A stretch of DNA of 64,000 nt from Lichenicola sp964247755 (GCA_964247755.1 CAXTVX010000012.1:1-64000); one strand, 5' to 3'; shown: positions 44,795 through 57,177, counted from the stretch's first letter. The notes: generated by a model not told the origin, from the sequence alone. Translations and numbers: made by a program.

Positions 44795-45976
44795 ATGGAT
44801 CCGGTCCGCAATCCGTTCGTTCCCGGCGCCGGCGCCTCGCCGCCGGAGCTCGCCGGCCGGCGCCTGCTGCTCGACCAGGTGCAGGTGGTGTTTCAGCGTG
44901 CGCTGCTCGGGCGGGTGGCCAAGAGCTTCATCGCCGTCGGGCTGCGCGGCGTCGGCAAGACGGTGGTGCTGACGCGCGCCGCCCAGCTGGCGCGCGAGGC
45001 CGGGTTCAGGGTCTGCCTGATCGAGGCGCATGAACGCAAGCCGCTGGCGCTGCTGCTGGTGCCGCACCTGCGACGGCTGCTGCTGGAGCTGGACCGGCTC
45101 GGCGCGCTCAGCGAACAGGTCAAGCGCGCGCTCCGCGTGCTCAAGAGCTTCGTGTCCGGCCTGAAGCTGCGCGTGGGCGAGGCGGAGCTGGAGCTCGACG
45201 TCGAGCCAGAGCGCGGTTCGGCCGATAGCGGAGACCTCGACGCCGACCTGCCGGAGCTGATGGCGGCCCTCGGCCGCGCCGCCGCCTCGCGCCGGACAGG
45301 TGTGGCCATCATCCTGGACGAGATCCAGTATCTCGATGAGCGCGACCTCGGCGCGCTGATCATGAGCCTGCACCGGGTGATGCAGGAGGGCCTGCCGGTG
45401 GTGCTGCTGGCGGCCGGCCTGCCCCAGGTGGTGGGGCTGAGCGGCCGTTCGAAGTCCTACGCCGAGCGGCTGTTCGACTTCCCGGCCCTGGGACCGCTTT
45501 CCCCCGACGACGCGCGGCTGGCGCTGGCCGGCCCGGCGCGCGACGAAGGTGCCGCGTTCGACGACGACGCGCTGGCGCGGATCGTCGCCATCACCGAGGG
45601 CTATCCCTACTTCCTGCAGGAATGGGGCTACCACGCCTGGAACGTGGCGGAGGGTCCGCGCATCTCGTCGGACGACGTCGAGGCCGCGACAGGCCGCGCC
45701 ATCGCGGCGCTGGATTCCGGCTTCTTCCGCGTCCGCTATGACCGGCTGACCCCGCGCGAGAAGGCCTATTGCCATGCCATGGCCACCCTCGGGCCCGGCG
45801 CCCACCGCTCCGGCGACGTGGCGCTGGCGATGGGCACGCGGGTACAGTCGGTGGCCCCGTTGCGCGACGGCCTGATCCGCAAGGGCATGATCTACAGCCC
45901 GGCGCACGGCGACACCGACTTCACCGTGCCGCTGTTCGACCAGTTCCTGCATCGCCTGATGCAGCCCTCCTCCTGA
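44795..45976 (+). CDS. ORC/Cdc6-like AAA ATPase inserted between carA and carB
   Basis: 393-residue P-loop ATPase. Opening NPFVPGAGASPPELAGRRLL, Walker A GLRGVGKT (residues 49-56), Walker B AIILDEIQYL (171-180, Asp175-Glu176), sensor-like VVLLAAGLP (202-210), then a helical lid (EGYPYFLQEWGYHAWN) and a C-terminal winged-helix-like region (TPREKAYCHAMATLGPGAHR, VAPLRDGLIRKGMIYSP). This layout fits the bacterial AAA proteins related to ORC/Cdc6, which act on DNA or as signalling ATPases. It sits 33 bases after carA and 14 bases before carB on the same strand, so it is almost surely co-transcribed with them. Role unknown. Confidence 0.88.
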   Translation: MDPVRNPFVPGAGASPPELAGRRLLLDQVQVVFQRALLGRVAKSFIAVGLRGVGKTVVLTRAAQLAREAGFRVCLIEAHERKPLALLLVPHLRRLLLELDRLGALSEQVKRALRVLKSFVSGLKLRVGEAELELDVEPERGSADSGDLDADLPELMAALGRAAASRRTGVAIILDEIQYLDERDLGALIMSLHRVMQEGLPVVLLAAGLPQVVGLSGRSKSYAERLFDFPALGPLSPDDARLALAGPARDEGAAFDDDALARIVAITEGYPYFLQEWGYHAWNVAEGPRISSDDVEAATGRAIAALDSGFFRVRYDRLTPREKAYCHAMATLGPGAHRSGDVALAMGTRVQSVAPLRDGLIRKGMIYSPAHGDTDFTVPLFDQFLHRLMQPSS

Positions 45977-45990
45977 AGGTCGCCCGAGCC

Positions 45991-49245
<3,255 letters not shown>

Positions 49246-49331
49246 GCGGATCCGAGACGCAGTGCCCGGGTTCGCCGCCCGTAGCCGCTTCATCCGTTTC
49301 GTGATCCGATCATCAGTCGAGGACGCCTTCG

Positions 49332-49805
49332 TTGCAGAAATTTCCCATGACCGGCCGTGGTCTGCAGCGGCTGGAGGAAGAACTCCGCAAGCTCAAGAGC
49401 GAGGAGCGTCCTGCCGTCATCCGCGCCATCGCGGAGGCGCGCAGCCACGGCGACCTGTCGGAGAACGCGGAGTACGACGCGGCGCGCGACCGCCAGTCCT
49501 TCATCGAGGGCCGGATCGCCGAGCTCGAGGAAATCGTTTCGATGGTCGAGGTGATCGAGCCGCACACCTTGTCGGGCGATCACGTCAAGTTCGGCGCGCA
49601 GGTCAGGCTGGTCGACGAGGAGACCGACAAGGAGGTGTCGTACCAGATCGTCGGCGTCTATGAGGCCGACATCAAGTCGGGCCTGCTGTCGGTGTCGGCA
49701 CCGCTGGCGAAGTCGCTGATCGGCAAGAAGAAGGGCGACACCGTTTCGGTGCCGGCACCCGGCGGCGATCGCACCTACGAGATCCTGTCGATCTCCTACG
49801 GCTGA
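49332..49805 (+). CDS. greA: Transcription elongation factor GreA
   Basis: Rescues backtracked RNA polymerase by stimulating transcript cleavage. 157 residues: an N-terminal coiled coil (RLEEELRKLKSEERPAVIRA, EARSHGDLSENAEYDAARDR, with the conserved acidic tip) and a C-terminal FKBP-like domain ending VPAPGGDRTYEILSISYG. The start is TTG at 49332: the reading MQKFPMTGRG matches the usual GreA N-terminus, while the next ATG (49347) would lose MQKFP. GAGG lies about 9 bases upstream. It follows carB by 86 bases, a common alphaproteobacterial neighbourhood. Confidence 0.95.
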   Translation: MQKFPMTGRGLQRLEEELRKLKSEERPAVIRAIAEARSHGDLSENAEYDAARDRQSFIEGRIAELEEIVSMVEVIEPHTLSGDHVKFGAQVRLVDEETDKEVSYQIVGVYEADIKSGLLSVSAPLAKSLIGKKKGDTVSVPAPGGDRTYEILSISYG

Positions 49806-49812
49806 CGGCGTC

Positions 49813-51009
49813 ATGATCGGGCTCGCGGAGGTGCGCGCTGCCCAGGCGCGGATCGCATCCCATGTGATCCGCACGCCGACCGTCGCCAGCCACGCCCTGT
49901 CGCGTGCCACCGGCGCCGCCGTCACGCTCAAGCTGGACAACCTCCAGGCGGTGGGCTCGTTCAAGGAGCGCGGGGCGGCCAACAAGCTCGCGTTGCTGGA
50001 TGTGGACGAGCGCCGCCGTGGCGTCATCACCGTGTCCGCCGGCAACCACGCGCAGGGCGTGGCACGGCATGCGAGCCTGCTCGGCATCGACGCCGTGATC
50101 GTGATGCCGCGCTTCACCCCTGCCGCCAAGGTCACCCGCACCGCCGCCTGGGGCGCCCGCGTGGTGCTGCACGGGACGAGCTTTGCCGAAGCCACCGCCC
50201 ACGCCAACGCGCTGTGCGAGACCGAGGGCCGCGTGTTCGTGCACCCCTACGACGACCTCGCCGTCATGGCCGGCCAGGGCACCCTGGCGCTGGAGCTGCT
50301 GGAGGATGCCGGACCGCTCGACGCGCTGGTGATCCCGATCGGCGGCGGCGGCCTGATCGCCGGCAGCGCCGCCGCCGCCGCCGAGCTGCGTCCGGAACTG
50401 GAGGTGATCGGCGTGCAGGTCGAGAACTACGCCTCCCTGTCCGCCTTTCCCAAGGACGAGATCATGCCGTCCGGTGGTGCCACCATCGCCGAAGGCATCG
50501 CGGTGCTGCAGATCGGCCGGCTGCCGCTGGAGCTGGTACGCCGCCACATCCGACGCGTCCTCACCGTCACCGAGCGCGCCGTGGAGGACGCCATCACCCT
50601 GATGGCGGAGGGCGCTAAGCAGGTGTCCGAGGGCGCCGGCGCCGTGGCGCTGGCCGCCATCCTGTCCCATCCCGACCTGTTCGCCGGGCTGCGGGTGGCG
50701 ATCCCGGTCTGCGGCGGCAACATCGACAGCCGGATCCTGGCCAACACCCTGCTCCGCTCCCTGCTGAGGGACGGGCGCCTGCTCCGCCTGGTGATGGAGA
50801 TCCCCGATCGGCCGGGCGTGCTGGCGGACATCGCCAGCACGATCGGCAGCCGCGGCGGCAACATCATCGAGGTGTCGCACCAGCGCCTGTTCGCGGCACC
50901 CAGCGTCCAGGCGGCAGAGCTGGAGGTCATGCTGGAAGCCCGCGACCCGCTCCATGCCGAGCAGATCGCCGACGCCCTTCGCGAAAGCTACATCGTCCGG
51001 CGTGCCTGA
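49813..51009 (+). CDS. Threonine ammonia-lyase with C-terminal ACT domain
   Basis: PLP enzyme that deaminates threonine to 2-oxobutanoate. 398 residues. The PLP lysine is in VGSFKERGAANKL; the phosphate-binding glycine loop is IPIGGGGLIAGSAAAAAELR; SAGNHAQGVARHA is a conserved substrate loop. The C-terminal ACT domain (MEIPDRPGVLADIASTIG, then NIIEVSHQRLF) gives allosteric control. The size and single ACT domain fit the TdcB-like/short IlvA type rather than the long biosynthetic IlvA with two. It starts 7 bases after greA. Confidence 0.93.
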   Translation: MIGLAEVRAAQARIASHVIRTPTVASHALSRATGAAVTLKLDNLQAVGSFKERGAANKLALLDVDERRRGVITVSAGNHAQGVARHASLLGIDAVIVMPRFTPAAKVTRTAAWGARVVLHGTSFAEATAHANALCETEGRVFVHPYDDLAVMAGQGTLALELLEDAGPLDALVIPIGGGGLIAGSAAAAAELRPELEVIGVQVENYASLSAFPKDEIMPSGGATIAEGIAVLQIGRLPLELVRRHIRRVLTVTERAVEDAITLMAEGAKQVSEGAGAVALAAILSHPDLFAGLRVAIPVCGGNIDSRILANTLLRSLLRDGRLLRLVMEIPDRPGVLADIASTIGSRGGNIIEVSHQRLFAAPSVQAAELEVMLEARDPLHAEQIADALRESYIVRRA

Positions 51010-51018
51010 TGCCGCGCC

Positions 51019-51249
51019 TTACGGCGCCAGGCTCACGTCCTCGTCCTCGACCGCGAAGCCCACCTTCAGCGTCACCTGGTAGTGCGCGACCTTGTTGTTC
51101 TCGATGTGGCCGCGCGTCTCCACCACCTGGAACCAGCGCATGTGGCGCACCGTCTTCGCCGCCTTGTCGATCGCCGAGTTGATCGCGTCCTCCAGCCCGG
51201 TCTCCGACGACCCGACCAGCTCGACCACCCGGTACACGTGATCCGCCAT
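51019..51249 (-). CDS. Dodecin
   Basis: 76-residue flavin-storage protein that assembles into hollow dodecamers. VYRVVELVGSSETGLEDAIN, KTVRHMRWFQVVETRGHIE (with the flavin-stacking Trp) and AHYQVTLKVGFAVED are the family core. It lies after upp on the same strand (46-base gap) and converges on the threonine ammonia-lyase gene. Confidence 0.95.
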   Translation of the reverse strand: MADHVYRVVELVGSSETGLEDAINSAIDKAAKTVRHMRWFQVVETRGHIENNKVAHYQVTLKVGFAVEDEDVSLAP

Positions 51250-51295
51250 GTTGCGTCCCTCCCCTGCCTCGTCCCCGACCGGACGCGGCAGGGCA

Positions 51296-51937
51296 CTATC
51301 GGGTTCCGAACAGCCGGTCGCCGGCGTCGCCCAGGCCCGGCCGTATGTAGCCGTGTCCGTCCAGGCCGCGGTCGATTGCCGCCGTGACGACCCGCACCTC
51401 CGGATGGGCGGCGGCGAGCGCCCTCAGCCCTTCCGGCGCCGACAGCAGGCAGACGAAGGTGATCCGGAGCGCACCCGCGGTCTTCAGCCGGTCCACGGCG
51501 GCGATCGCGGAGTGCCCGGTCGCCAGCATCGGATCGACCAGGACGCAGCAGCGCCCCGGCAGGTCGTCTGGCAGCTTGAGGTAGTACTCGACCGCCTGCA
51601 GGGTTGCGGGATCGCGGTACAGCCCGACATGGCCGACGCAGGCCTCCGGCATGACGTCCAGCATGCCGTCGAGGATGCCGTTCCCGGCACGCAGGATCGA
51701 CACGATGCAGGGCTCGCCGCCGGCCAGCCGGCGGCCGGTCGCCGGCTCCAGCGGGGTCTGGATCTCGCACGGTTCCAGCTCCAGGTCGCGCGTCGCCTCG
51801 CAGGCCAGCAGCAGGCTGAGCTCGCGGGTGAGGCGGCGGAACTCGGCGATGCCGGTGTCCGCCCGGCGCAGCCGTGTCAGCTTGTGCTGCACCAGCGGAT
51901 GATCGACCACCACCACGGAGGGCAAGGGCGCCGTCAC
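51296..51937 (-). CDS. upp: Uracil phosphoribosyltransferase
   Basis: Pyrimidine salvage enzyme: uracil plus PRPP gives UMP. 213 residues. VVDHPLVQHKLTRLRRADTG opens the family, PRPP binding is in CCVLVDPMLATGHSAIAAVD, and uracil binding is in DRGLDGHGYIRPGLGDAGDR at the C-terminus. The start is GTG at 51937, which places the conserved VVVVDHPLVQHKLT at residue 8; no ATG fits. It follows msrB by 14 bases. Confidence 0.95.
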   Translation of the reverse strand: MTAPLPSVVVVDHPLVQHKLTRLRRADTGIAEFRRLTRELSLLLACEATRDLELEPCEIQTPLEPATGRRLAGGEPCIVSILRAGNGILDGMLDVMPEACVGHVGLYRDPATLQAVEYYLKLPDDLPGRCCVLVDPMLATGHSAIAAVDRLKTAGALRITFVCLLSAPEGLRALAAAHPEVRVVTAAIDRGLDGHGYIRPGLGDAGDRLFGTR

Positions 51938-51951
51938 CGCTCGACCGTTTT

Positions 51952-52353
51952 TCAGCCGCCGGCGGGCTGGAAGGCGAGCGAGACGCCGTTCAGGCAGTAG
52001 CGGTCGCCGGTCGGCAGCGGCCCGTCCGGGAACACGTGGCCGAGGTGGCTCTTGCACTTGGCACAGTGCACCTCGACCCGCTGCATGCCGTGGCTGCTGT
52101 CGGTGCTGGTCTCGGTGGCATCGGGAAGCGGGGCGAAGAAGCTGGGCCAGCCGCTGCCGCTTTCGTACTTGGTCTGTGACGAGAACAGCGGGGTGTCGCA
52201 CACCGCGCAGTGGAACAGCCCGTCGCGCTTCTCGTAGTTCAGCGGGCTGGTGCCGGCACGCTCGGTGCCGTGCTCGCGCAGCACGTAGTACTGCTGCGGG
52301 GTCAGGCGCTGCCGCAGTGCGTCCTCGTCCAGGCTTGGATCGCTCATGCTCAT
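51952..52353 (-). CDS. msrB: Peptide-methionine (R)-S-oxide reductase
   Basis: Repairs the R isomer of methionine sulfoxide in proteins. 133 residues. Zinc-binding pairs CAVC and CAKC are both present, along with SGSGWPSFFAP and the catalytic RYCLNGVSLAF. No signal peptide, so cytoplasmic. AAAGGAG lies 4 bases before the ATG at 52353 (10 before a second ATG at 52347). First gene of a short msrB-upp-dodecin run. Confidence 0.96.
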   Translation of the reverse strand: MSMSDPSLDEDALRQRLTPQQYYVLREHGTERAGTSPLNYEKRDGLFHCAVCDTPLFSSQTKYESGSGWPSFFAPLPDATETSTDSSHGMQRVEVHCAKCKSHLGHVFPDGPLPTGDRYCLNGVSLAFQPAGG

Positions 52354-52464
52354 GACACTCCTTTGACGTCGTGTTCAGCAGATTGGGTGGCGCCATGCCG
52401 TGGCGCAACCCGGACCACCCGGCCACGCTTGGTTCCGGTGAGGCAGCAAGGCGGGGAGAAGATC

Positions 52465-52629
52465 ATGTCCGACACCAAGCGGGTTCCGGAAGCCGGCGAG
52501 GAGCCGGACACCGAGGAGGAGAAGGTGGACGAGGCAGTGGAGGATACCTTCCCGGCGAGCGACCCGCCCTCCATCGGCGGCAGCACCGGGCCGGACGATG
52601 ACGGTGCCGCCGAGCCCAGACGGAACTGA
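52465..52629 (+). CDS. Small acidic protein with a TFPASDPPS motif
   Basis: 54 residues, strongly acidic (EEPDTEEEKVDEAVED) with the motif EDTFPASDPPSIGG. Very short proteins with (D/E)-x-FPASDPP are widespread in alphaproteobacteria and remain uncharacterised. Probably disordered and cytoplasmic. GGGGAG lies 8 bases before the ATG, and a strong terminator follows 20 bases after the stop, so it is an independent, possibly well-expressed transcript. Confidence 0.8.
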   Translation: MSDTKRVPEAGEEPDTEEEKVDEAVEDTFPASDPPSIGGSTGPDDDGAAEPRRN

Positions 52630-52647
52630 CTGCCTGAACGGCATCGG

Positions 52648-52684
52648 AAGGCTGCGGACCGGAAGGTTCGCAGCCTTTTGTTTT
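52648..52684 (+). terminator. Rho-independent terminator after the small acidic protein gene
   Basis: AAGGCTGCG (52648-52656) pairs with CGCAGCCTT (52669-52677) around a 12-base loop, and the stem runs into TTTTGTTTT. A textbook intrinsic terminator on the plus strand. Confidence 0.9.
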
Positions 52685-52733
52685 GATGGCACACTCGCCT
52701 GGCCCGTCGCGGGCGGTCGAGAAGGATGTGCCG

Positions 52734-54275
52734 ATGTCGTCCAGCGTTCCCGTCCATCCGGTCAGGCGCCCGGTCATGCTGGCGATCCTGGACGGATTCG
52801 GATGGCGCGAGGATCGCACCGAGAACGCCGTCGCCCAGGCGGCCACCCCGAACTTCGACCGGCTGTGGGCCCGGGGACCGCGCGCCTTCCTGCGCACCTG
52901 CGGCTGGGACGTCGGCCTGCCGGAGGGGCAGATGGGCAACTCCGAGGTCGGGCACCTCAACATCGGCGCTGGCCGGGTGGTGATGCAGGAGCTGCCGCGC
53001 ATCCACGCCGCCATCGCCGACGGCTCGCTCGCGCAGGCGCCGGCCCTGCGCAGGCTGATCGACGCGCTGCGCCGCACCGGCGGCACCGCGCACCTGCTGG
53101 GGCTGGTCTCGCCCGGCGGGGTGCACGCGCACCAGGACCACGCCGTCGCCCTGGCGCGGATCCTGGCCGCGCACGAGGTGCCGACGATGCTGCACCTGTT
53201 CACCGACGGGCGCGACACCCCGCCGCAATCCGGCCGCGGCTACGTCGCCGCGCTGCGCCGCGACCTGCCGACGCAGTGCCGCCTCGGCACGCTGTCCGGC
53301 CGCTACTACGCCATGGACCGCGACACCCGCTGGGAGCGGGTGAGGCTGGCGCACGACGCGGTGGTGCTGGCGGACGGGCCACGCGCGGCGGATCCGGACG
53401 CGGTGCTGGCGCAGGCCTATGCCGCCGGCATCACCGACGAGTTCGTGCCGCCCACCGTGCTGGACGGCTATGCCGGCATGAAGGACGGGGACGGCATCGT
53501 GTCGTTCAACTTCCGCGCCGACCGGATACGCGAGCTGCTGCACGCGATCCTTGACCTCGACTTCGCGGGGTTCCCCCGCCCGCCGGCGCCGATCCTCGCC
53601 GGCGTGGTGGCGATGACGCGCTACAGCGACGACCTGGCCGACCGGCTATGGGTGCTGTTCCCGCCGCAGCGGATGGACGAGCTGCTCGGCGAGGTGGTGT
53701 CGCGCGCCGGATGTCGGCAACTGCGCATGGCGGAAACCGAGAAGTACCCGCACGTCACCTACTTCATGAACGGCGGGCGGGAAGCGGTGCTGCCGGGCGA
53801 GGACCGGATCATGGTCCCCTCGCCCAAGGTCGCCACCTACGACCTGCAGCCGGAGATGTCGGCGCCGCTGCTGACGACCAAGGCGGTGGAGGCGATCGGG
53901 TCCGGGCTCTACGACCTGATCGTGCTGAACTACGCCAACCCCGACATGGTCGGCCACACCGGGAACCTCGGAGCCGCGGTCCGGGCGGTGGAAGCGGTGG
54001 ATCATGGGCTGGGGCGGATCGACGACGCGATCGTTCGGGCGGGCGGGGTGCTGCTGGTGACCGCCGACCACGGCAACTGCGAAACGATGCGCGACCCCGA
54101 CACCGGGGAGCCGCACACCGCGCACACGCTGAACCCGGTGCCACTGGTGCTGAGCGGGCGGCAGGAGGTCCGGCTCGCCGACGGGCGCCTGGCCGACATC
54201 GCGCCGACCCTGCTGGCGCTGCTGGGGCTCGAGCAGCCGGTGGCGATGACCGGGCTGTCGCTGCTGGGCGGCTGA
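52734..54275 (+). CDS. gpmI: 2,3-bisphosphoglycerate-independent phosphoglycerate mutase
   Basis: Interconverts 3- and 2-phosphoglycerate with two metal ions and a phosphoserine. 513 residues. MLAILDGFGWRED holds the first metal ligand, and GQMGNSEVGHLNIGAGRVVM holds the catalytic Ser. FTDGRDTPPQSGRGYV, NYANPDMVGHTGNLGA and VTADHGNCETMRDPDTGEPH complete the alkaline-phosphatase-fold active site. The ATG at 52734 is used because AAGGA lies 7-8 bases before it; an ATG at 52683 sits in the preceding terminator. It heads a run that continues into the cell-wall genes. Confidence 0.96.
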   Translation: MSSSVPVHPVRRPVMLAILDGFGWREDRTENAVAQAATPNFDRLWARGPRAFLRTCGWDVGLPEGQMGNSEVGHLNIGAGRVVMQELPRIHAAIADGSLAQAPALRRLIDALRRTGGTAHLLGLVSPGGVHAHQDHAVALARILAAHEVPTMLHLFTDGRDTPPQSGRGYVAALRRDLPTQCRLGTLSGRYYAMDRDTRWERVRLAHDAVVLADGPRAADPDAVLAQAYAAGITDEFVPPTVLDGYAGMKDGDGIVSFNFRADRIRELLHAILDLDFAGFPRPPAPILAGVVAMTRYSDDLADRLWVLFPPQRMDELLGEVVSRAGCRQLRMAETEKYPHVTYFMNGGREAVLPGEDRIMVPSPKVATYDLQPEMSAPLLTTKAVEAIGSGLYDLIVLNYANPDMVGHTGNLGAAVRAVEAVDHGLGRIDDAIVRAGGVLLVTADHGNCETMRDPDTGEPHTAHTLNPVPLVLSGRQEVRLADGRLADIAPTLLALLGLEQPVAMTGLSLLGG

Positions 54276-54284
54276 CCGCTTCGC

Positions 54285-55610
54285 GTGCGGGCGGTCCTGG
54301 CTGTCGCGCTGGGCGCGGGACTGCTCGCGCTTGGTCCGGCAGCGGAGCCGGCGCGGGCGAGGCCGCCGCACCGGGGTCGCCCGCCGGCCGCGGCCTCGGC
54401 CCCGGCCCGGGCCGGGCGGCACCTCGACACGCGGTTCCAGGCCCTGCGCACGGCGCTGGCGACACGGGACCGGGCGGCGCATGCCGAAGCGGCCCGGAGC
54501 GGTGCCAGGCTGGAAGCGGCCAGGCGTCGCGCCGCTGCCGACGCGGCCCGCGCCGCCGCGCTGTCGCGCGCCACGGTTGCCGCCGCCGCGCGGGTTCAGG
54601 ATACCGAACGCGACGCTGTGGCAGCCGCGGACCGCACCCACGGGCTGGCCGTGCAGCAGGACGAGGCGCGCCGCGCGCTCGCCAACGCGCAGCATGCGCT
54701 GGAGGCGATGCTGCCGATGGCGCTCCGGTTGTCGCAGTTCCCGTCGGAAACGCTTCTCGCGGCGCCGGGCAGCGTGGACGACTCCCTCGCCGGGCTGATG
54801 GTGCTGCGCGGGCTCGGCGGCGCGCTGGAGCAGAGGGCCAGGACGGTGCGCGCCGCGCAGGCGCGGCTGGCGGCGGCGGGAACGGTGCTGGGCTCCGAGC
54901 AGACGCGTCTCGCCGTCCTGCAGCAGCGCCAGGCCGACCAGCAGGCGCAACTCGCGGCACAGGCGCAGGCGGCACGGCTGACCCAGCGCGCTTCCCTGGC
55001 CCGCGCCGAGCAGGCCGCCCACGCCGCGGCCGACGCGGTGGCGCGTGCCGCCACGCTCGGTGACGCGGTGGCGCAGGTGGAGGCCGCCGAGCGGGCCGCC
55101 CAGAGGAGGTTCGAGCAGGAGGCCGAGGCGGCCGAGGCGGCGCGGCAGCCGGAGGCGGCGCAGCAGGCGCGCGACAAGGCCGCCACCCTGGCGGTGCCTG
55201 CCGGGCCCGGGCTGCAGGGGGGAGCGGCACCGGGGAGCGCTCCGGTCGCGGGGCGGATCGTGCAGGCGTTCGGCAGCCGCACCGATGCCGGAGCCGCCGC
55301 CGGCATCACCTACGCCCCGCCCGCACTCGCCACCGTCACCGCGCCCTGCGCCGGGCGGATCGACTTCGCGGGCGCGTTCCGGTCCTATGGCCGCATGCTG
55401 ATCATGGATTGCGGCCGGGAGTACCGCTTCGTGCTGGCCGGGCTCGACCGGCTGGACGTGGCCAGCGGACAGACCCTGGCGCGCGGCACCGCGGTCGGGC
55501 GCATGCCCGCCTGGAGCGGGTCGGACGCGGGCCGGCCCAGCCTCTACGTGCAGTTGCGTCACGGTGACGCGACCATCGACCCCGGGCGGTTTTTGCAAGG
55601 ACCGCGTTAG
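54285..55610 (+). CDS. EnvC-like murein hydrolase activator
   Basis: 441-residue periplasmic protein: signal peptide (about 1-25), long Ala/Arg-rich coiled coils (about 45-290) and a C-terminal LytM-like domain (GRIVQAFGSRTDAGAAAGIT, VTAPCAGRIDFAGAFRSYGR). The zinc ligands of active LytM peptidases are missing (LYVQLRHG in place of HxH), as in EnvC, so it probably activates amidases at the septum rather than cutting murein itself. The start is GTG at 54285. The order gpmI, envC-like, ctpA, deacetylase is a familiar proteobacterial arrangement. Confidence 0.87.
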   Translation: MRAVLAVALGAGLLALGPAAEPARARPPHRGRPPAAASAPARAGRHLDTRFQALRTALATRDRAAHAEAARSGARLEAARRRAAADAARAAALSRATVAAAARVQDTERDAVAAADRTHGLAVQQDEARRALANAQHALEAMLPMALRLSQFPSETLLAAPGSVDDSLAGLMVLRGLGGALEQRARTVRAAQARLAAAGTVLGSEQTRLAVLQQRQADQQAQLAAQAQAARLTQRASLARAEQAAHAAADAVARAATLGDAVAQVEAAERAAQRRFEQEAEAAEAARQPEAAQQARDKAATLAVPAGPGLQGGAAPGSAPVAGRIVQAFGSRTDAGAAAGITYAPPALATVTAPCAGRIDFAGAFRSYGRMLIMDCGREYRFVLAGLDRLDVASGQTLARGTAVGRMPAWSGSDAGRPSLYVQLRHGDATIDPGRFLQGPR

Positions 55611-55728
55611 GTGTAATGTTGCGGAAAGGCGGGCGAACGGTCCGGGCTGCCATCGTGGCGTGCCGGCACCCTGCCCGCTCCGGTCCCTGCCCGGTCGGGC
55701 GACGGCCACCCCCAGGAGTTGATGTCGC

Positions 55729-57177
55729 ATGACGCTGCGAAATGGCCTGTTGCTCGGCACCGTCTTCCTGGTGGGCGCCGTGGCGGGTCCGGAACTCGGC
55801 CGGCTCGCGCGTCACGGCGACGGGTTCGGGATCGCCATCGCCCAGGAAGCGGCGGCCCAGGAGGCCGACAACAAGACGGGCACACCCGCCGGCCATGCCG
55901 AGACCTACCGCCTGCTGACCTTGTTCGGCGACGTGTTCGAGCGGGTGCGCGCCGATTACGTGGAGCCGGTCACCGACCGCGACCTGATCAACAACTCGTT
56001 GAACGGCATGCTCACGGGCCTCGACCCGCACAGCTCGTACATGACCGCCAAGCAGTATGCCGACATGCAGGTGCAGACCACCGGCAAGTTCGGCGGCCTT
56101 GGGCTGGAGGTCACCTCCGACGCCGGCCTGATCAAGGTGCTGACGCCGATCGACGGTACGCCGGCCTACCGCGCCGGGCTCAAGACCGGCGACTACATCA
56201 TCTCCATCAACGGCAAGAGCCTGGACGGCGTCGACCTGAACGACGCGGTCGACCAGATGCGCGGCGACCCATCCACCAAGATCACCCTGACCATCAAGCG
56301 GCAGTCCAAGGACAAGCCGTTCGACGTGACCATGACGCGCGAGGTGATCCACATCCAGGTGATCCGGTCGGCGCTGTACGGCCGGATCGGCTACATACGC
56401 ATGGCCTCGTTCGACGAGGACACCGAGAGCGCCATGCGCGCGGCGTTCGACAAGCTGAAGACCCGGTCCGGCGGCAAGCTCGACGGGGTGGTGCTCGACC
56501 TGCGCAACAACCCGGGCGGCCTGCTCGACCAGGCGGTGGCGGTGTGCGACGACTTCATCACCTCCGGCGAGGTGGTATCGACCCGCGCCCGCCATTCCGA
56601 GGACAGTCAGCGCATGAACGCGCACGGCACCGACATCACCTCCGGCCTGCCGCTGGTGGTGCTGATCAACGAGGGAAGTGCGTCCGCCAGCGAGATCGTC
56701 GCCGGCGCGCTGCAGGACCATCGCCGCTCGGTCACGCTGGGGGTGCGCTCGTTCGGCAAGGGCTCGGTGCAGACGCTGATCCCGCTCGCCGGCGACAACG
56801 GCGCGATCCGGCTGACCACCGCGCGCTACTACACGCCGTCCGGACGCTCGATCCAGGGGCTCGGCATCGCGCCCGACGTCAAGGTGCGCGAGAGCCGCGA
56901 GGACGACAGCAAGTTCCTGCTGCGCGAGGGCGACCTCAACCACATCATCAAGAACGAGGGCGGCACCCAGGGTGCGGCGACACCGCGCAACGACCTGCCG
57001 GTGATCGCGAAGTCGATCCCGGACGCGCCACCGACGACATGGCCCGCCTTCGACCCGACCAAGCCCGCCACCGACTTCCAGCTGCAGCAGGGACTGAAGC
57101 TGGTCAACGCGATGGCCGGCAGCACCGGCCCGGCGCCGGTCGCGCAGGCAACGGCAGAGGCGAACGGCTCGCCCTGA
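55729..57177 (+). CDS. ctpA: Carboxy-terminal processing protease (S41 family)
   Basis: Periplasmic serine protease of 482 residues. N-terminal hydrophobic export segment (about 5-25), a PDZ domain (KFGGLGLEVTSDAGLIKVLT, GTPAYRAGLKTGDYIISING) and the S41 catalytic domain, with the Ser in INEGSASASEIVAGALQDH and the Lys in RSFGKGSVQTLIPL. CtpA-type proteases trim or degrade cell-wall hydrolases and other periplasmic proteins. AGGAG lies 10 bases before the ATG. It sits between the EnvC-like gene and a polysaccharide deacetylase. Confidence 0.95.
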   Translation: MTLRNGLLLGTVFLVGAVAGPELGRLARHGDGFGIAIAQEAAAQEADNKTGTPAGHAETYRLLTLFGDVFERVRADYVEPVTDRDLINNSLNGMLTGLDPHSSYMTAKQYADMQVQTTGKFGGLGLEVTSDAGLIKVLTPIDGTPAYRAGLKTGDYIISINGKSLDGVDLNDAVDQMRGDPSTKITLTIKRQSKDKPFDVTMTREVIHIQVIRSALYGRIGYIRMASFDEDTESAMRAAFDKLKTRSGGKLDGVVLDLRNNPGGLLDQAVAVCDDFITSGEVVSTRARHSEDSQRMNAHGTDITSGLPLVVLINEGSASASEIVAGALQDHRRSVTLGVRSFGKGSVQTLIPLAGDNGAIRLTTARYYTPSGRSIQGLGIAPDVKVRESREDDSKFLLREGDLNHIIKNEGGTQGAATPRNDLPVIAKSIPDAPPTTWPAFDPTKPATDFQLQQGLKLVNAMAGSTGPAPVAQATAEANGSP

